Shown here: positions 44,572 to 58,983 of the stretch, in pieces | How the letters are laid out: each line of letters starts with the position of its first letter | Numbering within the stretch: position 1 is the stretch's first letter | From: Rhea pennata | Lineage: Eukaryota; Chordata; Aves; Rheiformes; Rheidae | DNA length: 64,000 nt | Direction: 5' to 3' | NCBI RefSeq assembly: GCF_028389875.1 | Contig: NC_084665.1 | Location: forward strand, 3,658,001 to 3,722,000 | Position numbers and translations under genes: made by a program | Notes under the pieces: generated by a model | What the model was told of the DNA's origin: nothing | Database searches by the model: none | The model's input: only the letters and a program-made list of their open reading frames with translations

Positions 44572-47500
44572 TTAAGGCTTAGCTATTAGATTGAATTTTA
44601 CACAAAGGAAAGCAAGTGATAACTCTGTATGTGAAACAGCAATGCAGTGCACTGTTAAGGTAGGTGAAGCATCACTTATTGTCCCTACTTTTCTAATGTC
44701 CAGCTATGATACGTAAGGTATTCAAAGCCAAAATGAGCAATACAGGAACCATAAGACAGAAGGAAAGACCGAGGAAAAAATATAGTGTGCCAACTTTTGA
44801 GAACTTACCCTATGACAGCCCTTATGTGAACTGTCTTCATTTATAAATACTTTCTGCTTGTGCAATCCAATTGTGCAGTTCAGGAAAGTTATTTGCTGCC
44901 CAAAGGAGTTTGTAATGAAAGTACATGAAGAGAGTTAACAAGTTACCAAATGAAATATAGTAAGTTAGTTTATTTTGGTGGCACAGCTAGTGGTAACAGC
45001 AAACATGCTACCTTGTTGGCTGAATGTTTGCAAGGAAGCAAAATAACACCAGTGCCAGCCACAGGGTTCAGAGGACAGGATTGTTGCTAGCGATTCATAG
45101 AAACATGTTCTGATTTAGCAAAGGAATGACAGAAGAATGCAGGATTAGAAGAAAAATGTGAATGGGCCCAAACATGTGGCTACACAGACAGCAACTGCAA
45201 CTCCAAATTTCAGGGCAGAATTGAAGCAGAGAATAAATGGAGAAATCTGTAAGGTGCAGAGCACGTAGTAATATTTGGACGTTCACAAGCACTTGCCTCT
45301 TCACATGCATACACCCACTGGTACTGTTTGATGTGTCATAGGACTGACTCATGGAAAATGAGGAATTGTGTGGGAAAAAAAAGGCGCCTGTCCTACAGCA
45401 ATGATAACTTCAGAGAGAGCAGGTACATACTGCCAGTAAAGCAGTTTATCTTCCCTCAATTACTGCCATCAAATATATTCAATAGCAAATATGGATTATT
45501 TGGCTGAACTGATTTATAAGCAAGGAGCTACTAACTTGTGCTCTGGATATTCATTACTGTAATAAAGTTGTCTAATTGTGAAGTCCATATTGACGAACTG
45601 ACAGGAAGTATATTAACTGAGTAGTTTTTTCAATTATTAAACCTGCAGTTTCTTGCTTCTGATACTATTGCTGCTGTATTTTTAGTATTAGGCACTCTCT
45701 GAAGAGAACGAATGCCCACTTCTCAAAGAATCTCCAGATCACAGTCTGTGTGGCTGAAGCCTATTCAAAGCCTTTGTGCATATAAGATATTTTGTAGTAG
45801 CAAAACGAGTCCCAGTACTTCTGGCAAGGCAGCTGTTGTTGAGGCAGGAGCTGAGAGCTGAAGCACTTTGTGTGCAACGTAGAGCACAACTCTGGGACTG
45901 CCTGTGGAATTTGCTAGCATGATTCCAGATCGTAGCATGAGCAGGAACCGTTCCCAATAGGCAGTCTGCATGCAGCAATCTTGTTTCGGAGTCTAGCTCG
46001 ATGTAACGGTATGGCTTTGAACTGTGCCAGCTGGTCACAGAACCAGAGAAGAGGCCTGTCACTGTTTAGTTTACTGGCACAGATGTAGCCTCTGGAACCA
46101 ATGTGTCTGCTCTAGTTTTCTCTACATTGAAAAAAAAATATCCCTCCCGCATGTGCCCCCCTGCCTCCAGGATGTTAGTATGTCTTTACTCATCTATAGG
46201 CACCATCTTCACAGCCAGGGGATGTGCAGAGAGAGCTAGATTGCAACTCTGAGTTCCCTCCTCTGCTGAGCTTTGCAATAAAAACAGCCTGTCCAGAATA
46301 TACAGATTGGGAGGTTCCCTTCCCAGACCTACTTTGTGGCTCCTGCCTCAGTTGCTAGGCTCTCAGGATATTTCCTGATCAGAACGATTCACCTGACCTT
46401 CTTAAGGGTGACAGTGAAGCCGAATCTGTTATTTTATCACTAGGAGAAGCCCATCAGCAACATAAATAAAACAAGCACAGGCAAGCTCTCCTGAGCTGCT
46501 TGGGATTTTAAGATTATGAAACATTTAAGATATTCTCTAAAGCTACAGGACTTATGGGTTGCAGAGTGCAGTAAGTCCCACAGAACTGCACAGCAATCAG
46601 TTGAGACCTGATGGGACCTCTTTGGGTGGCAGTGATTCAGAAATAGCAGCTCAGCCTGTATACCGATTGGGTTTTATCATTTGCCCACTATTAGACTGAC
46701 TGTTACAGTCTTGTACAAAATACTCCTGTTGCTTTTAAGTAAATTACTAGGTTTACTAAGATGACGATGTTCAGCTGCTTGCAGTTCTTCCTCCTACAGG
46801 CAGGGGCTGCTTGCATTAGAACGTACCGCCAGTGGCAGTTTTTGCATCTCCAAAAATATTGAGGAGCTGATTTTTTGTGTGGTTATTTCCATCAACACAG
46901 TGCTACTTTATCCTCACTTTGCACAGATGTGAATGACTACATGTGGTGAAAAGCCTTGAGTCCTTCCTATTCTTAGTTGTGGATTTGCTGAGAGGACTTG
47001 GGGAGCTGTACGCCATTACCCCCTTCCCTGTGATGACGTGGTATAGTGGGACTGCACACCTCTTAATACTGCCTTTGTAGCTGTTTCTGGCTCTGATTTT
47101 GGTGGGATGTTTTTTCAGCCTGTTCTGCTTTTGTCCATCAGATATAATCCAACACCAATTATATCCTCTGTGTATTAAAGGCTTTTTCCTCCAGCTGCTG
47201 TCATCTTTTGTTTTTTGCCTACTGTGTAAGCTGGCCGAGGCAGAGACAATCTTCTTACGAGTGTTTCCAGCTTGGAGCATTGTGAGGCTCAGGTTTCATA
47301 GGCAGCACTGCAGCCACAATGAACAAATAACAATAAAATGTAGGTGCAGGTAATGAAATCCACACAGTTGCAACCCATGTTAAACTTCTTACTTGCTGCA
47401 CCATCAGTCTTCCTACAGAGATGAGAGAATCTCTCCTTTGTGTTTCCTGCTGGTGTAGCTTGACAGGGCAGGACTTTGCAGCCTGTTCAGCAGATACAGG

Positions 47501-47635
47501 GGGCAGGCTCTTCCTGCTGCCTTGCACGGTGCAGCGGCACAGGCCTGGGGCATCTTTGTATCCTGCTGTGTTTTCCCTTCCTGACATTCAAGTTCTCTTG
47601 CTCCCCCAGCCTCCTGTTGCTGAGTGTGGGTGATG

Positions 47636-47735
47636 TGTAAGAGTGGCCACACAGGGTTAGACCAAAGAGCTGCCTGGCCCCCCTGCCTCCCCAGGGGGCG
47701 TGTGCAGATGTTTAGGAAGGGAATGTGAGCAGTAG
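47636..47735 (+). repeat. Possible ancient amniote interspersed repeat (low confidence)
   Basis: The phrase GGCCACACAGGGTTAGACCA followed by AAGAGCTGCCTGGCCC resembles, from memory, an old repeat found in reptile genomes (consensus of the type ACTGGGTCAGACCAAAGGTC). Highly diverged, boundaries unclear; could be chance. Confidence 0.3.
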
Positions 47736-50700
47736 GGCTAGCAGAGAGTGCTGGCTTCCAGCAGGGACGTGGGGCTGCTCTGGGTTAGTGCTGGACTGCA
47801 AAAACAGTAGTCAGAGTGACTACGCTTTGCTGTTATTCCTAGTCCCTATCCTTTGGAAGGGGAGAGCTTTCAGCAGATCAGCTCTAGGATATGGCTAGCA
47901 GCAGCGTGAATTATTTTCTCTGCTTAGCGCTGAAAGGGATCTGACCAAGGCGCGGTGCAGGCCATGCACTAGTTACATGGGCATGTTTGGCCTAGGATGT
48001 GACCATCCTCCTCAATGGGTTAGAAAAATTCTAAACTAGAGAGTTCAAAAAGAGTCAAATTATCCTACCAGTGGCTTTCCACTATGAAAACAGATTTACA
48101 TGCACCTTTTCTGGTCTTACTTGTCTTTGCAGTTCTTTCACTAAGGGGATTAAAACACTAAATTCTCCCACAGGGCCTGACAAATACTTGCTAAGGCTTC
48201 GGTTCAGCTCATAGTGATGTTTACTGCCTGCCACCAGCACAGTGGCACTAGTGAAAGTATCATTATCCTGACTTGTTTTTATGAATCAGAAACTAGTGCT
48301 ACACTGGTCTGTTGGCTGAACAACAGAATTACAATAATAAAGCATGCTTCCATGCCAAAAGTGGTTAAACAGGCCCCAACTGCATACGGATTATCAAGAA
48401 GACAAAGTGATTTTGAGCTTTTCCTACACATTTCCCTTTCCAGTTTGGTTAATTGGCTTCCAGAGTGAGAACTGCTTGCTTACAAATAGCTCAAATAAAA
48501 ACATTTATTTTTTCTCAAATAAAAGCATTCAGACTCATTTTTACCCCTTCACTTCGCTACACAACCCAGTTCAGGGTTACCAGCGCTGCACAGCTAGAAC
48601 AAACTGCCAAGCAACACAGAGTGAGACTGAGGTTCACAGTGTGCAATCTCAATTTTGCACAGGTTCTCTTTTAGAAGGAGCAAGATCTGTATTCGTTCTG
48701 CCTTATCTTTTGGATATCCTCACTGCTTTTTCTAAAATATACATATTTTTCCTCTCTTTCAGTGCACGTACAAAAAAGCTCTGAAACATTTTGCTTTTAA
48801 AGCATTTGATGAAAACTCAACAAACAGCAACAGAGCAGACTTTGCATTTACCATGCTCAGATGCAGTAGGTCACTAGGGACAGAAAAACAGGAGTGAGAA
48901 GCAAGAGCAACTTTTTCAACACTGAACATACTGCACAGTTTCATACATCCCTGGTGTCCCAGCAACACAGATTACTAAGGGCTGTCCATTAATTTTCTAG
49001 AAGCCAGTTCCTTCTCCCCTTCCATCTCTGCTGTGCTTCCTCTGAGCCTGATTGACTAAAGCAATATGTAATAAAAAGGCAGCGTTATCTGTCTGCTGAA
49101 GATGGTTTCTGCCACCAGACCTTGGTTCCAGAACAGCCCTAAGCCCTTAGGAAAGCTGCATTAAAGACAAACAGGGAAAACCTGAGAAGGGAGAACAGGG
49201 ATTTCAAGAAGATTCTTCAGGCAGGAAAGCAGGTCACTTTACTTCTCATACTATTTATACTGGAATATCTCTGGATATATGAGGATATTTCTGTTTTTTT
49301 ATGACATATAAAGACTGCTGAAGACATATTCTATCACCTAAAAATCAAATACTTTAGGGACCTTAAATATAAAAAGGACTTTTGAAAGATAGCTATAATT
49401 TGGGTCCTAATCCTAATTCATTCCTAAAGTTATCCTAGGCTTCCTATTGAAATGAAGCTGCAGAATGAAATATATAGTTCTATTGAGTTTATCCACAGAA
49501 GCTAACAAGTGAGAACTGTGAAATGTTACTGTATTTAGAAAAAAAAATTTCGATTTCTAACACAATTTACTTCCACAACCTTTGTGAGAGAGACAGCTAT
49601 AAAAAATGACAGCTTTATATATTAATTGGAAGAAATGCTATCTGGGAACAATATCAGAACAAATACTCTTAAGTATGGTAGATTGCTTTCAATTTATTTC
49701 TACATTTTCTATATATAAAGGCATTTAACCTAATATATATATCTGTATTTTGCAAATAAACCTTTGTACATAAAGTAACCAGATAAAGTAACCCAGCACT
49801 TCACCACATCCTGTCATTTAATCTAGCTAGCATGAGCAGAAACTCTTTCATCTGTACTATCTCTATCTCAGTGTAGATCTCAGCTTTCCTATCTGTTAGG
49901 TTAAGAAAGCTTTAATCAGAGAATTTGAGCTAGTCTTATTGAATTATATGATTTTCCCTCCCTAAAACAAAGCTACATCAAGCTCAGTTTCCTTTTTTCC
50001 ATGTATTTTTAGATCTGTATTTGGATTAGAAATGTTATGTTTGTAAAAGGGAAAAGAGTCTGGTTTTAGTAGGTTTTAAGCTATTCTAATTTAATTTGAG
50101 TGCAGAAAAAAAGACATTTCCGAAGACATTTTAACTGAAAGGTCGATATAAGTTCAAGCGGGCCTAGGGTGCCACATACAGTGTCCCCAAGCCCAGCAAG
50201 CTGTATCCCACTGTGGAAAACTTTGAGCTCACACTATTTTTGCCATTGTCCTAAATGCCACTGCTGCCTCTTTTTTTGTGCTCCTGAAGATGTGTGGGTT
50301 CTTCTCAGCACAAATTTTCCCTTCTTACCTAGTGGCTGGGGCACAAGCGTGAGAGCTGGAAATGACGAGCTCTCCTCCTGAATCCACCATCTGCCTTGTG
50401 ATAAATCACTGTAAAGTCTCTGTTCCTGCTCTCCTCTCTGCCCTTCCTCCCTGCATATATCTGGTCTCCTAGAATACGGGCAGAGAGGTAAGTTACCATA
50501 AACATGCCATGGGGATGGGCAACTGCTCTGAACCACCCTTTGGCCAGTGTCGTCTGGTGAAAGGGCAGAGGAAACATCAGTTACTCACCCCTGTTTCACT
50601 GAATGGCAACGTACCTAGGCAGCAGGTACTGGGGAGCAGATGGAAGGTCACACTGCAGCTTACTCCTGCTGCACCCTCTTCTGCTAGCTTGCTGGTCTGC

Positions 50701-53700
50701 CTGTAGGTCAGATTGCAAATTCATCAGGTTACATTGCAGAGAAACCATCCTCCCCATCACAAAATGCCTATCCCGGAAATGCCTGATGCAGCTGAGGCCG
50801 TCAGGCACAAGTGTACTACACACAGTAACACCTTCTAAACTGGTCCGCTTGCCCCAACCTGGGATTTTAAAAGATATCTTCTGATGCTCTGTTTGTTAAT
50901 GACTTTGGCCATAACTTTACTTAAATATGCTAGGTCAGGAACACAGTCATGAAATGGTTTATGGCTCAAGTTACCAAGTTCAGACTAACTCACTCATGAA
51001 ATAGTTTAAAATTTGATGTTGTGCAGGTATGGACAAACACAATTTGAAACAAAGCTACAAGATAACCAGAGGTAGCACAGAATTTCTGTTTAGCTTCAAC
51101 ACAGCATAGCTGTATTCTGACTGACCTGACAAAGCTCATTTTAAGTTTGAATTGGTTCAGCATTTTCAGCATAGTTGCTGAATCTCTAGAGGTTTAAGGC
51201 AATGATACCCAGAATAAAAGGGAATGTTTTCTGTCTCTGGATGAAGTGATTTCTAGTAATTGGGAGAAAGAGCTCATGGTGGGCAGCAGACAAAAGTATC
51301 TATTGAGAAAGATTGAATTACTAAATGAAGCTGCTCTTGCTGAGACTCACATTAAAAGGCCAGAAAGAGCAATTAGTGTCAAGAGAAGCTGGACTGGCAG
51401 ACAAAGTAATACAATTTCTTTGTTTCTCCCTCAGAATGACTATAGTTGCCTGTAGCAACCACCTTCTGCTTTTGATCACAAACAGATGACGGAGGAATAT
51501 TTTTTCTGATTTTATCATCTGTATTTTTATCCTGCCAATGATTCATTAACCATTTTGTTAGAAGTAGCTTCTAGCATGCTTATTTACAAGAATCCAGGCT
51601 AGCTTTTGGTTTCTCGTCTTCAGTGTGAACATCTCTGTAAGGTTTTTCAGTGGAAGCGCTTCTAGCAGCTGGATTTGCCACCCCAGGGCTGTCCTTCAGG
51701 CTGCAGTGCCTAGCGTTACTCAGGCCGCAGTTATCAGAACTAGAAATGCCTGTTTTTGCTGGAATGAGATTTTTAACTCATCTGCAACAGCAAAGCTTGA
51801 CTTGAACACAGGTTCCACTCACCATTTCCAAGGTACCCTGGATGATCTTTCCTTCTAGGTCTTACTGTGGTTTTCAGTGCAAAGTGGGGCTTTGTGTAAC
51901 ACTTTGAGGGTTAACAAAATCATTCAAAGACAGACTGTTGAAGGTGAGTAATATGTGCGCTCCGTTCCCCCCTAAGTAATTGCCAGATTTTGCCAAGAAA
52001 GCGCAGCAAATTTTCTGAGGATTTGGAGTCCTATGAGAGCCTTCATCTCAATCCAACAAGCAGGCCTGTGTGTAGCTGAAATATTGTACTGGCCAAACTG
52101 GTGGAAGATCTTACTTGTCATGAATCTTTTTTTTCATGAACAACCTTGCTGATCTTTCATAATGTACACAGGCACTGGTGCTGTTTTGTTAAATTAACTG
52201 TAAAGAACAGAAGGATGGACTGACTAAACTAGGAATCCTGATAGCTGTGGAAGGAGTCCCACTTGCATGGTTCTTTCTTCACACCGAGATGACTCTTTTA
52301 GGCTCTTTCTTACTGACTTCTACTGTTTATGTTCTAGTGAATGTGAATCTGTGAGGCTTTGTCTGTCAGTCTGTCCTGCCATTCAAACCACAGGAACAAC
52401 ACTGAGGACTAAACATACATTAGAGACAGTAGAAAACAAAAGAGAATTTGGGCAAAAAGTTCAAGTGGACTGCATCTGAACAGCTTTTTCCCCGGCTGGA
52501 GTTCACATAGTTTTAGAATTTAGCAGTGGGGATGTCTGAAGGCACAAGGCACTTTGTGCACAGAGGGCTGACATACGGACTACACAAAATTTGTGTTTTT
52601 CTGAATCTTCAGTTTTCACTTGAGTAAAAACCTGGTGCTTAGTCCAATGCACAATGACTTGTAATTGGTAGCAATGGTCTCCTCATGTGGCCGCTGGACA
52701 CTGAGTTTCTGCTGATGTTGAGGCATGTGGTTTCCTGCACGCTTGGATAAATGAGGTCTGGCTGTTCCTTAAAAATCCCATCAATGTCACTATCCCTGAC
52801 ATGCTAGTTAAGAGAGCACTCTCGCTTTTTAACTGAAAATGCTGCTTAGAAATGTATCTACCAAAAAGATTCTGTTAATTTAGTTAAGGTGTAATTCCTC
52901 ATTCTTTTCATGTAACTAGAAGCTTTCTTTTTAACAAGATCTGTAGGCCTGACCCTCCAAGGTGAAGAGTTGAGGCTGTTCAGCATTTCAGAATCTCAAG
53001 ATTTTTAATAATACACTGATAAAATATTAATGCATGCCTTGAATAAAGCAAACCTACCTATCGTATAGAATTGTAGTCCTGATGAGAATACTGGAAGAGA
53101 CTTTAGAACAGAAATCCTCTGCTCGCATGTAAGCATAATGTTTCCAGTGGGGTCAAGACCATAGGACTTGGCCTTCAAGTCTGCTCTGCAATGAACATTG
53201 ACTCTGCAAGAGTAATAAAGGAGTAATTATGGTGCCTGTCACTGCCTATTTTGAAGGAAATGTTCAGAATTGTTTTCTGTTGGTTTGAGAATGATAGAGA
53301 AAAATCAATAATCATTCACAGGCCTCTAAAATTAAATGGCTTTCATTAAGTACTGGATAGCAGCACAGCTTTTCATGCATAGATTTTGGATAGATACATA
53401 AAATCATAATATGCTATCATAGTGGCACCAGCTTAAAACAATTGAATTATATGACCTATATTTCAGTCAGATTTTGACTGTGATAAAGGTAAATCCTCAA
53501 CTTGTCATTGCTCTTAAAAGCCAAATAAGCAACACAGCCATTCTAAGCAGAAAAATGAATGCTTATATGCCTAGCAACCTTCTGGGTGAACTATCTTAAG
53601 AAATTCCAAGACCTGTAACATTAAGAACAGGAACTCACTACCTGAACAGAACCATAAAAGTGTACTAGTTCGGAGCCAGCAGCAAACCTGTAACAAATGT

Positions 53701-55219
53701 AAGCCACTAGAAAGAGGGAAAGAGCGACACTGTATGACCATTAAATACCCATAGCTAAACCTGTGCTGCATTTATGCTATACTTATATTGTTTCCTTTGA
53801 TCTTGTAATTGAAACACAATATTGGGCCTAGGAAATCTGGTTCTGGCAGAAACTTCCTATATACCATTTGGTAAATCAGTTTCCCTTTTTGTATTTCTCA
53901 ACCTGTAATGTGTGAATACAGAGGTAAAAATGATCAAAACAGGTTTAAAGTGTTGTAAGGCCTGTGCTCATACACTTGGGACTCTGGAAATGCAAACTAT
54001 TATTTTATTGAGGAGTTTAGATTTTGCAGTTTCTCTGTTACATTGCTTTTCAGTCACATTTCTGAATTTATAACCAAATCCCCTCTCTAAATTCCCTTGC
54101 TATCTACAGCACATAATTCTGTAGTTGTACTAGTAAAAAATGTATAAGGTAAAATAATTAGGACTGTGTTGTTTAAAAACAATAAATGGTTACAAAAAGT
54201 TTGTGAAAAGTTTGTGTTATATTATAACAATAAAATATTAGCAGAGAAGAAGGATATAATTCCCCACCCCAGTGGCTCTACTATCCTTACGTACATCTTG
54301 CATACAACCAAAAGGCTCTTAAAGAAACTCTGCATTCATCATTACTGTTACAAAAAATGTATTTTTTTTAGCCATTTTTGTTTGAAACTGAAAACCCAAA
54401 CATCTAAATCCCCTGGAGGAAAAGGAGATGACAAAATGTAAACAAGTAATTACTTCATCTGAAGATCTTTACATATGTTTCCAAGTGGGGGTAAGGAGAA
54501 AGACTCTCATTTGTAGTTCATACTGATTTAGTCAGAATAGACATGTTATAGCACTTAGATGTTAACCAGCCTTCTAAAGCTTATTTATGCAATGTTTTAC
54601 ATTGTACTGAAGGATCACATAAATGTTGTGAACGCTTGATAAGGCCGAGGTCCATGGCAAACTTCCTAGTCCCCTGTAAATACATCCCTCCAGACATTCT
54701 CCACAGCCTTGACCTCTCCCTTCTTCAAACTCAGCCTGTTTCTCTCTCCCTCCTGAAACGCTGATGCTGAGGGAGCCAGCTCAGCACACGCCCTTCAGGC
54801 ACCCAGCCATGAGTTAATCGGCCACCTACACTTCTGCACAGCCTATAGTTGACAGCAGGCTATCCTCAACTACCCTGAACGACCCCAATGATCCTATCTT
54901 AATCTCTCTCGGAAGGGGCAGGTTGCAGTTACAACGAGCTTTAAATGCAACTGCGAAGAGAAGGTAGGGCCAAAGAGGTCCTTGGCTAGTAGCTCCAAGA
55001 CTTCTGATGCAGACACTGACTTCTGTTTGACTTTTATTATTTACCAGAATGTAGATCTATAAAACGTGGATTAAATCTTTAAGAGCCACAGATGGGTTTT
55101 CTTCCAGTCACACTGGTGAAACAATAACCCACTGTATTTTGAGCCCTCCTTTACTTGCTGAAATCCTGAGGAGAACACTGTGAGAACTGGAACCGATAAC
55201 GACATTAGAAGCCCACCGT

Positions 55220-56130
55220 CACTCGGCAGTGAGGTGAGGAGGGGCAACCGCGCTGCCAGCCGGACGCAAGCCCCGAGGAACCCTCAGGGAAAGCATCCTC
55301 CGTTTGTGCCTGCCTTTCTCTAGGAGGGAACTGCAAGTGCCTGGGAACACCACGCCTCGCCAGCGCCCTCCTCCCTCTAAACCAGCTGCCTGCTCAAGAG
55401 TGTGTTCTGCCCTAAAAGGACAAGCCGAACTCTTTCTCCTATAGATGCTAGAGGCCGCCACAGCCGGGCTACACACCGCGACCACACGCAGCGCTGGGCA
55501 ACGGCCGCCGGCAACGCCCCGCCCTCACGCCCAACGGCTCCAGCGCCAACGTCACGCCGCGCGCCGCAAGACGGGCCTCGCCGAGGCTCCGCCCCTTCCC
55601 GCTCTCCCCTCCTCCCCTCCCTTCCCGCCGCACCGCGCATGTGCCCCGTCCACGCGCAGCGCCCAGGGCCGGGCCGCCCGCCCGGAGGTGAGAATGGCGC
55701 CTGCTTGGTCGGGACTCCGCGTGCGGGGCCGTCTCGGGGCCCCCCTCACTGCCCCCCCCCCCGGAGCCCCGCGCATGGGCTCGTCCGCGGTGTTCTCGCT
55801 CTGGCCCCCCCCCCCCGCGGTGCGGCTCACGGCCCGGCGGCGGTTGGCGAGACCGCGGCCCGGAGGGGTAACGGCGGGGCAGAGGCAGCCGTTGAGTCGG
55901 CGATTCTCCTGCTTGTTGCGTTTCGGGTAGTGGCCGGCCGGAGGCCGGGGAGGAGCGGGGCTGAGAGCGGCCCCGGCGGTGCCGGCCTGGGGAAGGGGCG
56001 CGCCGGTCTCCCCTCGCTCGAGGGGAGCTGCGGAGGAGATGGTACTATGTCGCGTAGCCCGGGGTTGGTTTTCTTCTTCAGCTACCGGGAGAAGTACGTT
56101 AGGGGGAACAAGAGCGTCTTGATAAGCTGT
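55220..56130. promoter_or_regulatory. CpG island, probable promoter and non-coding first exon of the next + strand gene (C1D by synteny)
   Basis: The sequence becomes strongly GC- and CpG-rich, especially 55440-56050, with GC boxes, a CRE half site ACGTCA at 55549-55554, GCGCATG (NRF1-like half sites) near 55636 and 55771, and several C runs. A near-perfect splice donor, CCCGGAG|GTGAGA, lies at 55687/55688 on the + strand. In human the gene after WDR92 in this direction is C1D in the same orientation, which makes C1D the best guess. No C1D coding sequence was found in the remaining 8 kb, so the assignment rests on synteny alone. Confidence 0.6.
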
Positions 56131-58983
56131 TTACACGGGTGCTGCCGTGTAGAATATGTGTTGCGAACAGATGAAGGGGTGGTGTTAGGGGAAAAAACCT
56201 GCTTTTGGAGGTTTTGTGATGGACGCCTTTGAGAAATCAGAGGTTAGGTATTAAAATACGCTTCCCCTCTGGCGAAGGAGTATTAAAGGGGCAATAGTGG
56301 TAGCGAGCCATGGGGAGGTCCTTGCTTTGCCATTGTATCTACCTCACTGGTACGTGTGCGATCAAGGAGCCTGTGCGTGGCCCGGGAACTAAACTGTGCT
56401 TTCGGCGGGTTGTGGACCAGCATCGCGGTCGGAATCGTTCTTTTTGTCGTTGTCTTGAATGTGTGACGACTTCCGTGACGTCTCAGAATTAAGGGTCCAG
56501 TTGTGTGTGGTTACAGACCTAGAGAGCACTGGCCCAGTTCAGAGCCCAACTGACTTAGTTACTCAGGTGAATAAAGGCTTTTCAGCTGGAGTCATACCTT
56601 GAGGATGGTTGTTCTTTACGCAGTAGAAGGTTAAATTCCAATTAAAAATCAGTAAATCATGTTGTGACTATAGGAGCCTTGAGAACTTATAAGTAGTTGT
56701 TGCAAGAAGAGCCTGTCTCCTAAAGAAAGGATACACTTTGTATAGACAGGCCATAGCTAGAATAGTTCAGTAACACTCTTCCTTTGAAAGAAAGGCAGAT
56801 GATACTTTAAATTACTAAGCAAGAATAACTTAGTAATAACTTAGATCTTGTTATGATTCTCTCACTTTGTCACAGCATTCTGACTGCAAACTTAGTTATG
56901 TTGCCATAAAGCGATGTTATCCTTGCTAAAGAAATGAAAGCATTTAATGCAGCTATGCTCCAGAATATGAGAAACTTGAATGTAAAAGTGCTTGGTGGAT
57001 GTTTTTTGGCTTCCTTTCAGAAATGCGGATGTTTTGAATAATTTGCAGAAGTCATACAAACTATTTTCATAAGCACATTTCTCTTTGAAGTGGTTGCAAG
57101 ATTCTTAGAACCAGTTCCTCACATGCGCACAGCTGACTTGCTTTACATAGGAAATACCAGCATTTACCAAAGGGTTGGTTGATTTGTTTTTAATGGCAGC
57201 AGTACAAAAATCATGGGATGTATATGGAATGATGAACAAAACATAGAAAAATGTCAATTCTTTCAAATAAATAAGCAGTGCACTGGAGTAGTACTGGTTG
57301 CTATGCCTCTGGAACTGAAGAAGACAGCATAGAAAGAAGGGTGCCTGAGGAGTAACAAGGAGAGAGAAGCTTGATATGTTAAATTTAGAGATGATGCAAA
57401 TGAGACCTGATAATATCATGAAAGCTTTGATGTTGCAGACTTACTGCTTTTGTTTTTATTTAGTTGCTGGACCGCTGTTTTGGGGGTACACACTGCATTT
57501 ATTAACCTGTTTGCATAGGCAGTGTTCCCCACGCATGGTGTTCTGTAGGAACTCCATTTTTCTGTGCTGGGAAATCTGTCTGCCCAGACGTCTGAATTCC
57601 CTGCTTCCTGAATTCTCCCTGTTCTTTGTTCTCTCTTCTGTGCCAAGCCAGAATGCATTTCTGTTCTCCTCCCTACCCTCTTCCCTTGCTCCATTTTCCC
57701 CTGTGAAAATTCCATGTCACCAGTCAATTTTTTTCTATTCTCTCACTTCTGTGTTTTTTTTCTACATCCTTTTTCTTCATTTATGGTTGTTTGTCGTCTT
57801 TTTGTTATCAGTTGTTAAATTCCATCTAGAAGATAGGTAAAGGGAAAAGATTTTCCCCGCTATATTTTCCACTGCATCAAGACTGTTTGCTGATGCCTAG
57901 AACGCAATGCTTTGCCATCCCACAGTAATTACATTACGTCCAACCAGTAAATATGTAAATATACATCTAATAGTTGAACAAAGAATCAAAAGGTCAAATA
58001 GTAGCAAAAAAAAAATGCAGTTGCTGTTTGAAACAATAGAGAAAGGCACCGCATGAAGCGTAAATGTAGGAAATTATATTCCCAATAAAAGGAAGTACTT
58101 CTTCACATGCTGGGGAGCTAGTGGCCAAAGGAAACAAATGAGGCTAGCATTTTAAAAGGATTAAAATCCTGTAGCTATATTTCTGGGTATTTATGACACT
58201 GATACCAATGGATAGTGGCAGCAAAGTTTGAAAGAGGTAGTAAACTCTGTGATTCAGAGTATACTTCAGTTGTAGACTGGAGGCAGATTATTTTCTGTTC
58301 ATTATGAATTTGGTTGGATAGAAGTATTTAGTACTGGTTCTTGTCACGAATGGAAAAAATACTGGGAACACAGAGGTACTGTGCCATGCCCAGCCTGACA
58401 GTGTAAGCCCTTCTGTGCAATTTCAGACTTAGAAATTTAACATCATTTTAAAGCCTCAGTCTTCAACTGAGCTATGGTAATGTACTCAGAATGTGAGAGC
58501 TTTTGCAAAATGCCTCTCAGCAGGAAGTGTTTTGCACATACCCAAAGACAGCTAGTTTGATCATTGTACTTGCTGACAGATCTACTGACAGATTTGAGCC
58601 AGTGTTGTTGAATTTGGTCAGGAGAGGAAATGACTATGTCAGTGAAGATGCAGAATCCAGGACAGCTGATGATACCGCATGGAGAGTAAAAAATGTTTTG
58701 GGAATCATACACATGAGGTTGAAAGTTTAAATCAAAGCTGCTTTATGTGGATATGGATGGGGCTGCAGTGAGTATGGGTTATTTAAGCCAAGATGGGATA
58801 TCTCATTCCTCATGTGATGTCACCCATGGGCTGAAGTATAACTAAGCTTCAAAAATATTATCCTTCCCTTTAAAATTTGATCTTCAGAGAGGAGGACAGG
58901 AAGAGAAAGAGAAAAGAAAAGAAAACCTTGCAAGTCCTGAAAGACTGAAGAGACTTTGTCAGTGGCATCAGCAATAGCCTGAT

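Larger units (their letters stand above)
40958..55200. other. Intergenic region between WDR92 and the next CpG-island promoter
   Basis: About 14.2 kb. The longest open frames (156 codons on the - strand at 41311-41781, 146 codons on the + strand at 48344-48784) show no recognisable domain, codon bias or flanking splice structure. It contains a (TG)n(CA)n tract at 44517-44570 and a possible ancient interspersed repeat near 47636-47735. No gene, tRNA or recent CR1 recognised. Confidence 0.6.

Noticed and set aside
55402-56232. 276-codon open frame across the second CpG island
   Set aside because: Pro/Arg/Gly-rich low-complexity translation crossing a strong splice donor; no family similarity. 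Treated as promoter/non-coding first exon.
57376-57840. 154-codon open frame in the presumed C1D intron
   Set aside because: Phe/Leu/Ser-rich translation of T/C-rich DNA, with no match to C1D or any known domain.
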